Part shown: positions 57,959-64,000 of the stretch, one piece after another
Position numbering within the stretch: position 1 is the first letter of the stretch
Layout of the letters: the number at the start of each line of letters is the position of its first letter
Source of the DNA: Nilaparvata lugens
Taxonomy: Eukaryota; Arthropoda; Insecta; Hemiptera; Delphacidae
Direction of reading: 5' to 3'
Length of the DNA: 64,000 bases
Assembly: GCF_014356525.2 (NCBI RefSeq)
Contig: NC_052518.1
Span: 6,987,162-7,051,161, forward strand
Notes under the pieces: generated by a model
What the model was told of the DNA's origin: nothing
The model's input: the letters and a program-made list of their open reading frames with translations, nothing else
Databases searched by the model: none
Made by a program: the position numbers and the translations under genes

Positions 57959-58424
57959 CTATTCGTTATTTACAGCTGATCATTTTACACTTCGAAGTAC
58001 TCCAGAGTTACGGAACAGCTCGTTTAACATTTAATCAATTCTACCTTAATTTTTCAGATCGGAACATGACTTGAATAAATCTCTCTAAAGTGATATCCAG
58101 GTTTTCAAGTTGATGGAAATGATAGCAAAGTGTACTTTTCACGATTTCTTCACAAACAGCTGATAGTTCCATTCCTGATAGAATTTATTGTATTACTGTG
58201 AAAAGGTGATGTTGTAGAAGATAAACTTCAAAATTGATTGATATTGTCAAAACCACTGATTCGTTTAGACAATTAGAGATACTTGTTCCAGTTGTTACCT
58301 CATGATCAACCTCCAGTAAACTGAAAAGTTAAATATTGAGCAACATGATATATAGCGGTGGAGAATGGGAATGATTATTATAAATTGAACACAATGTTAC
58401 ACTTCATTTACAACTTGAATGAAA
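57959..58424. other. Unassigned DNA
   Basis: Nothing recognised. Confidence 0.5.
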
Positions 58425-58627
58425 AAGACTAAGAAATTGTCAAAAAACCACTGATTTATTGATAATTAGAAAGACCGGTTTCGGTTATTACCATTGTCAA
58501 TGGTGTAATAGCCGAAACCGGTCTTTCTAATTATCAATAAATCAGTGGTTTTTTGACAATTTCTTAGTCTTTTTCATTCAATATGAATAATTACCACAAT
58601 ATCAACTTCTCAACTACACAAAAAGTG
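58425..58627. mobile_element. PLE 3'-end palindrome, nearly perfect
   Basis: Arms 58425-58498 and 58500-58585 are almost perfect inverses, each with GAAAGACCGGTTTCGG or its inverse, joined at CCATTGTCAATGG. The junction replaces the upstream half of the hammerhead core. The right flank to 58627 is the inverse of 4787-4843. Confidence 0.8.
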
Positions 58628-59054
58628 AGCCATTTACAACTCTTCATAACAGAATAATTTACAAGAAACAGGCAAGTCAATATAATAAAAACTAACATCA
58701 TACAAAAATCACATTCCAGGTTACTCTTCACAAATATTCATTACAACTTTTGAGAGATTATAAATGAATTGAACTTATCTGATTCACCACGAACGAAAAA
58801 AAGTTGTGATCAATCAGTGTATTGCATGAAATAGACTCACTTTTGTGAAAGTGGAGAAGGATCATTTTCTACTTTTTAGAATATCATTTTCAATGGAAAT
58901 CATTTTTTCTCACAGTTAAATTGTAACTATATAAGGCAAAATTTTGATATATGCATATGCAAGCATAGGCCAACAACAAAAATTAGAAACATTCGAGGAT
59001 AGTCAATAACTGTTTGATAAATATTTTGATAATCTCATCATAGAATCATCTAAA

Positions 59055-59310
59055 ACACTTTGGTGGATGAAGTTGGAAAAAATTCCAAAGAGTTGTCTAA
59101 AAGAGTTGGATAATGTTGTTCATGTTTCTCAAATCTTGTTCATCCATATTTTTGATACGTAAAACTTCCAATGTAACACTTTGATGGATGAAGTTGAAAA
59201 AAATTCCGGCGAGATGTCTAAAAGGGTTGGATAATGTTGTTCATGATTCTCAAATCTTGTTCCATCCATCCATATTTTTGATACGTAAAACTTCCAATGC
59301 CAGTTCAAAT
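59055..59310. repeat. Tandem duplication, 2 x about 121 bp
   Basis: TGGATGAAGTTG, GTTGGATAATGTTGTTCATG and TTTGATACGTAAAACTTCCA occur twice. Confidence 0.85.
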
Positions 59311-59979
59311 AGATGTGATTATCTCATCTGTGGAAAGGTTATGATATTCGTGGGAGTGGATGAAACAGGTGATGAGAGATAGAGTGAGAGAGAAAAGGCA
59401 GGAAACGAGGGTGAGGAGAGCGACATTTAGTAGGAGAGTTGATACGAGAGGTGTTGTGTTGAGGTTATAGAAGAGTCTCCACCTTAACAGAGGTCAAGCA
59501 TGTTGTTTCTCTCCACCCTGCTATTCTTGCCGTTTGTAGCATTAGCTGTGTTTCAATAGGAGATAGCAGTAGCACTGGTACTTACCCACGCTCGATTCTG
59601 TACACTATTTTTGTGAGCTCGTTACACAAACATTTCCAATTTTCCTCAGCGAGTGAAATCCTACTTGAAATGTTTTCTCACTACACAATCAAACAACAAT
59701 AATGGATATTTGCGTGAATTTAGGGACAACTGACCGTGTAATATCGTTGTCAATGTTTTCTTTAAAATATGTGACGTGCAGAAAGTTTGCAATTGATAAA
59801 AATGTTTTCAGTGCTGACATGGACTGACAGAAATAAAGTTCCTCCATCAAATCCTAATCAAAGCGTTATCTAGATCCTATTAGTGTGAATATTTCTTTTT
59901 CGAAATACAGCAAATACAACAAAAACTCGAATTTGATTCTGAAGTACAAATAAATAGATAAATAAAGTTGAAAAAATAA
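59311..59979. other. Unassigned DNA
   Basis: Purine-rich tract at 59375-59450. No gene recognised. Confidence 0.45.
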
Positions 59980-60125
59980 TTCGTCTGAGTCACTGTCAAT
60001 GTTGTAGAATAGTTCCATAATGGAATAAATCAGCTTGAAAATGTGACGTGTGTGATGACGAAACCATGGTCCTGTACCAAATAAAACTGTGTAGAATTCG
60101 ACAACTTATGTGACTTTTTAATTAA
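59980..60125. mobile_element. PLE-type element, family 2, second copy
   Basis: Shares GAGTCACTGTCAAT and CGAAACCATGGTCCTGTACC with 22290-22466. Most of the left arm is deleted. Confidence 0.55.
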
Positions 60126-60442
60126 TTCGAAAAAATTATTTTATGTTTTATGTAAAATTTAAAAAAAAATCACAACTTGATAAAAAATGAATTTAAAGTG
60201 GATCAATGTCTCTATTAATACTACATCAACGTGAGAAAACCTAGGTGAACTCCGAGGGAATAACGTTGAGTCCTTATCAAGGATTACCGGAAAAAGAAAA
60301 AGTCTTTGTTCGTGCTTCTACATTGCTCAAATTAGAGGTGCCCTTGTAGTTGTTTCTACGTTCTAAAATAAAATGAACCAAATTATCATGATAAAGTAAC
60401 AATTGTATAACTATATTAACGTATTTCTTATAAATAGATGTT

Positions 60443-60627
60443 GGCTCAACTCACACTTACGCGACTCAGTTCGAGAAGAGACTCGACTCTAGTCGAGAGC
60501 ATGTGTTTCCAAATGGTGACACTCAGACTAGTCGATTCTAGTCTCGCCACGACGTCATCATTTGAAAACACATGGTCACGACTAGAGTCGAGTCTCTTCT
60601 CTGAGTCGCGTAAGTGTGAGTTGAGCC
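60443..60627. mobile_element. 185-bp MITE
   Basis: Terminal repeats of about 70 bp start GGCTCAACTCACACTTACGC, followed by AGACTCGACTCTAGTCG. Almost no loop. Target duplication unclear. Confidence 0.8.
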
Positions 60628-60958
60628 TAAGAGTAGATATATTCGAGAAATTTCAACTGGACTAGACAACAGTAAAGTATTCACTGACTCAAGTTTGTAG
60701 ATTATAGACGTTTAAAGTGCTTAATGATACTGGAACTATTCATTTAGATCCAGATTACAGAAATATATAGAATGATATCAAATGAGACCTCTTTCAAAGC
60801 AGACAACGTGTGCTAAGAGGAATAATCTATCAAATAAAAAGATTGTATTCATTTTTTTAAATAGGTATAGTTTGAGCTGAAAATTATAAAATTGAATTTA
60901 ATTCATTTCCGGTCGGAAGTAAGAATACATTCTTTATTCCAAACTTGAATTGAACCAT

Positions 60959-61677
60959 AGTGAAAAAATCTGGTGTGGCACACTCACACAACTTTCCTTG
61001 CCGTTATGAAAATTGATCACCTGACGCTAGTGTTCCCGCACATCTCAAGTCTACTATTCAAAGATTTAAGCCAGCTGGTGACAGGGCAATCACGCTGGAG
61101 ACACACGAGGTCTGCTATCTCTTCATAGTGAATCATTGAATAGAATCAACAGTTGCCAACAGTTTGCAATTGGATAGTAGCATTTTCTCGAATTTCGAGC
61201 TTATTTTTAATTTTAGGTGAAAATGTTACTGAACATTAATTGTAGAGATTCTCATTTTAAATCTTTTCCACTCGAATTTTTTTGTTTAAATTGTATGTGA
61301 AGCCTGATAATTGAGAATCTAAAATCAAACTTTGCATAGATGGGGCGGAGCTCCTGAAATTTTTACAGATATGGGACTTGTGGCAGTTGATAGAGCTTAT
61401 CGATGACTATTTTAGGTATAGCTTTAATCAAAATCGTTGGAGCCGTTTTCGAGAGAATTGCGGGAAACCCTGTTTTTGACAACATTTTCGCTATTTTAGC
61501 CGCCATCTTGAATCGCATTTGATCGAGATTATTCGTGTCGGATCCTTATATTGTAAGGAGCTTACGTTCCAAATTCCAAGTTGATTGGAGATGAGATATC
61601 GTGTACACAGACGCACATACACTCATACACACACACACACACCACACACACACAACACACAACACACACACACCACA

Positions 61678-61709
<32 letters not shown>

Positions 61710-61966
61710 CACACACACACACCACACCACACACACACACACAACACACACACACACACACACCACACACACACACACACAACACACACACACCACACAC
61801 ACCACACACACACACACACCACACCACACACACACACAGAGACCAATACCCAAAACCACTTTTTTGGACTCAGGGACCTTGAAACGTATAGAAATTTGGT
61901 ACCTTAATTTTTTTCGGAAAGCAATACTTTCCTTACCTATGGTAATAGGGCAAGTAAAGTAAAAAT
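60959..61966. repeat. Dispersed repeat of about 1 kb, copy 2
   Basis: Direct-orientation partner of 56400-57316, about 90 percent alike by eye, with a longer (CA)n tract at 61621-61840. Confidence 0.85.
61621..61840. repeat. (CA)n microsatellite within the 1-kb repeat
   Basis: About 220 bp of interrupted CA. The frames of 93-125 codons over it are artefacts. Confidence 0.95.
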
Positions 61967-62381
61967 ACCATCGTATTATTCGTCTCTGATTCAACTCAGT
62001 AAATTATCGTCCTGTTGATTTTCGTGTTCGTGGATACTGGACAGACAATACAGCGAAGACAGCTGAGCTTTAGTGTTCACAAGTGTGTGTTTCTTGAATA
62101 GTGTCAACTTTTCTCAAATAACTCAATATTATTCGTTAAAAGTGGTTATTGAGTAGAATATTTCTAATCAATTTTATTAATTCAAGTCATCTAAATTCAA
62201 AATTTATAGTGTTCATATTTATTTTGGACTAAAAATTTTGAAAATGTGAAATTCTAAACTTATATTGTACTTTTTCACCTATAAATTTGGAAGAAAAATA
62301 GCACAAGGACTACCTTATTATTTTATCTACCAATGTTATTACATTAGTGTCATTTGAAATTGTGAATAAATAAATAAAATT
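61967..62381. other. Unassigned DNA ending in a retroposon-like tail
   Basis: 62357-62381 reads GTGAATAAATAAATAAAATT, a probable plus-strand retroposon tail that abuts the PLE 3' end. Confidence 0.4.
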
Positions 62382-62434
62382 GAATGAAAAAGGCTGAGAA
62401 ATTGTCAAAAAACCACTGATTTATTGATAATTGG

Positions 62435-62473
62435 AAAGACCGGTTTCGGTTATTACACCATTGTCAATCTCTG
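62435..62473 (-). ncRNA. Hammerhead-like motif in the PLE 3' region
   Basis: Minus strand: AGAGA, TTGACAA, T, GGT...ACC, GAAA, CCGG, TC, TTTC. It matches 4918-4960, and stem I pairs at four positions. Location downstream of the GIY-YIG frame fits known PLE hammerheads in terminal repeats. Confidence 0.45.
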
Positions 62474-62746
62474 ATAAACTAAAACTAAATACAAGAGCAG
62501 CAGAATTTATACTAGTAGGCGAGTACTGCTATTGATCAAGGGCATGAACGCCTGCCATTGGCCCAGCTAGACAGTCTCCTCCCACTCAACGGTTCTACAA
62601 AATGGTGGCTTAAGCAACAGAATCGCCATGATAACAAAATTTACTTTTAGTACAAAATGAGAACCAAGAAAACAAGTGTGAAATAAGATAATAAAACAAA
62701 TATGTAAATGGAAAAACTATTGACTAATGGATGTATGCTTACAATT

Positions 62747-63515
62747 TTATGATAAAACTAAATTCGTAGTGTTGTATTGGTTGAAATGAATCTGGTCATT
62801 TAAACTATACTGGGAATTTTCCTTAATTACTCTTATTATTTCTAAAGCCTCTAGAATATTCAAAGATCCGCCTTTGTTATTAACATGCAGAAACTCAACA
62901 TTCTCCCTAACTGTGAACTTGTGATTAATTTGTTATCAAATGTTCTGCAAAGCTAGATTCCCCATTTTGTTTATTCCAATCTCTGATGTGTTCTTTAATA
63001 CTTTTGAAACTTCTACCAGTTTGACCCACATAACAAGCATCACAATCATCACATTTAAGTTTGTACACCCCACTTTTATCCCAAATATCAATTTTGTCTT
63101 TACTCCATCTAAATAGACTATTTAAAATCGGTTTGGTCTTGAAAGCAACATGAAATCCATTCCTCTTCAATTCCATATCTATCTTATCAGATACAAGGCC
63201 TAAATATGGGATTGTTATCCAAGTTTTCTCCTCACAGTTTGAGCCTAAAAAAGCTAGAATTGACTGATATTTGTCTATTAATTTTACTCAATAATCTGTC
63301 CACCATACTTTCTTCATACCCATTTGTGACAGCTATCTGTTTAATTTTAGTGCTCTATAGACCATGCTATTGAAAGCAGCAAGTTTGTGAGAAATAGGAT
63401 GACAAGAATGAAGAGGAATGATAACATCAGTATGGGTTGGTTTTCTGAAAATAGAAAACTTCTGAAAACCAGTGCTATGATCTATTCTTAAATCTAGAAA
63501 ATTCTAGAAAAATCT
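62747..63515 (-). pseudogene. PLE polyprotein remnant: reverse-transcriptase end plus GIY-YIG endonuclease
   Basis: From 63515 the frame reads FLDLRIDHSTGFQKFSIFRK, then PTHTDVII and SCHPISHKLAAFNS. It shifts frame near 63345 to IAVTNGYEESMVDRLLSKIN and again near 63248 to WITIPYLGLVSDKI. The endonuclease block has GVYKLKCDDC, CYVGQTGRSF (the GIY...YIG pair) and KEHIRDWN. Typical relatives have an Arg between SFK and KEH; here SFKSIKEH lacks it by a one-codon loss. A third shift near 62930 leads to NHKFTVRENVEFLHV and a stop at 62747. The copy is dead. PLEs insert by target-primed reverse transcription. Confidence 0.8.
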
Positions 63516-64000
63516 AAAAAAAAATAAATACATAAAGCTAGGACTATGAATGTTTGCACAGTTCAGGTAACAGATACACTGGAGAATAAAACGTCAGGAA
63601 TAAGCAATCTTTCCCATCATTGGTTATAATCATTTCCTGTTTTCTCAGTATTTTACATCCTTTCTGACAATAATGAAACGAGCTCAGAATCTCTCTCAAT
63701 CTCAATTCTAAGTACTACAAACACCCCTCCACTTCAGAAAATGTGTAGAATACATCAAGACCGTGATGGAATGTATCAGAGTAATTAAGTGAGAAGCCAT
63801 TATCATGGACGTTGATGCCACTCATTTCCAGCTGTGTGGCTCTTTGATCTCATTCTACACTCCACTTTAGCTACATTCTATTTTTCGCGCTAAATACGTT
63901 TTTCAATGACCTCAACATGAATGAAGTTTCATTTGACTTGTGGAAGGTAATTTTTTTAATAATGTACCTGTCAGTAACAGATATATTCATTGGGTACAAA
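63516..64000. other. Unassigned DNA
   Basis: Nothing recognised. Confidence 0.5.

Larger units (their letters stand above)
62382..63515 (-). mobile_element. 5'-truncated Penelope-like element
   Basis: The minus strand contains the end of the reverse transcriptase, the linker, the GIY-YIG endonuclease domain, a 3' UTR of about 365 bp and the characteristic 3' end shared with the palindromes at 4.9 and 58.5 kb. A hammerhead-like motif lies about 280 bp after the stop. This copy identifies the whole palindrome family as PLE-derived. Confidence 0.85.

Noticed and set aside
1..64000. CRISPR arrays, bacterial operons or prophage
   Set aside because: Tandem repeats here lack unique spacers of regular size, and no bacterial-type gene or ribosome binding site was found; the window is eukaryotic.

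Overview
The window looks like AT-rich, repeat-dominated nuclear DNA from an insect. Many repeat sequences resemble those I remember from planthoppers (Hemiptera, Delphacidae, for example Nilaparvata), but that identification rests on memory and a database search would have to settle it. I find no host protein-coding gene, rRNA, confident tRNA gene, CRISPR array or operon. Nearly every open frame is a chance frame or lies inside a repeat. The readable protein traces all belong to broken transposable elements: non-LTR retrotransposons (LINEs), one Penelope-like element (PLE) with a GIY-YIG endonuclease domain, and the C-terminus of a Tc1/mariner-type transposase. The window is most simply read as intergenic or intronic DNA. 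A 100-base assembly gap lies at 330-429.

Layout. 1-5.5 kb: the end of a TTAA-flanked foldback element, the gap, a 275-bp MITE with a perfect 7-bp target duplication, a 186-bp tandem repeat, a PLE-derived palindrome and a 300-bp MITE. 5.9-8.3 kb: a 2.1-kb foldback transposon inserted into a 15-bp minisatellite. 8.4-12.5 kb: an array of a roughly 438-bp unit interrupted by LINE pieces. 13.6-18.6 kb: a 1.66-kb foldback with a minisatellite on one terminus, a hAT-like MITE, a mariner fragment, LINE remnants and a 105-bp tandem repeat. 19.6-28.1 kb: LINE remnants, two PLE-type palindromes, a 1.1-kb foldback with nearly identical arms and a 446-bp hAT-like element. 28.5-34.6 kb: nested MITEs with CRE-like motifs, a possible piggyBac-like MITE, a further PLE-type palindrome and a LINE with a 13-bp target duplication. 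36.6-44.4 kb: a tRNA-derived SINE, a TTAA foldback, other MITEs and a LINE reverse-transcriptase fragment. 45-55 kb: two adjoining PLE-type palindromes, a GC-rich hairpin, a solo copy of the 438-bp unit, and a TTAA foldback whose empty target is preserved in a neighbouring repeat copy. 55.6-64 kb: two copies of a roughly 1-kb repeat carrying (CA)n, a second 275-bp MITE copy and the PLE 3' part with its GIY-YIG domain.

There is no gene network here; the elements relate by nesting and by family. The observation I find most interesting is that 3' ends of Penelope-like elements recur as head-to-head palindromes. Several carry hammerhead-ribozyme-like cores with complementary stem I arms, including one with the canonical CTGAAGA and GAAA boxes at 26849-26885. 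In most copies core positions 3 and 8 read T and A instead of C and G, which would keep that pair.
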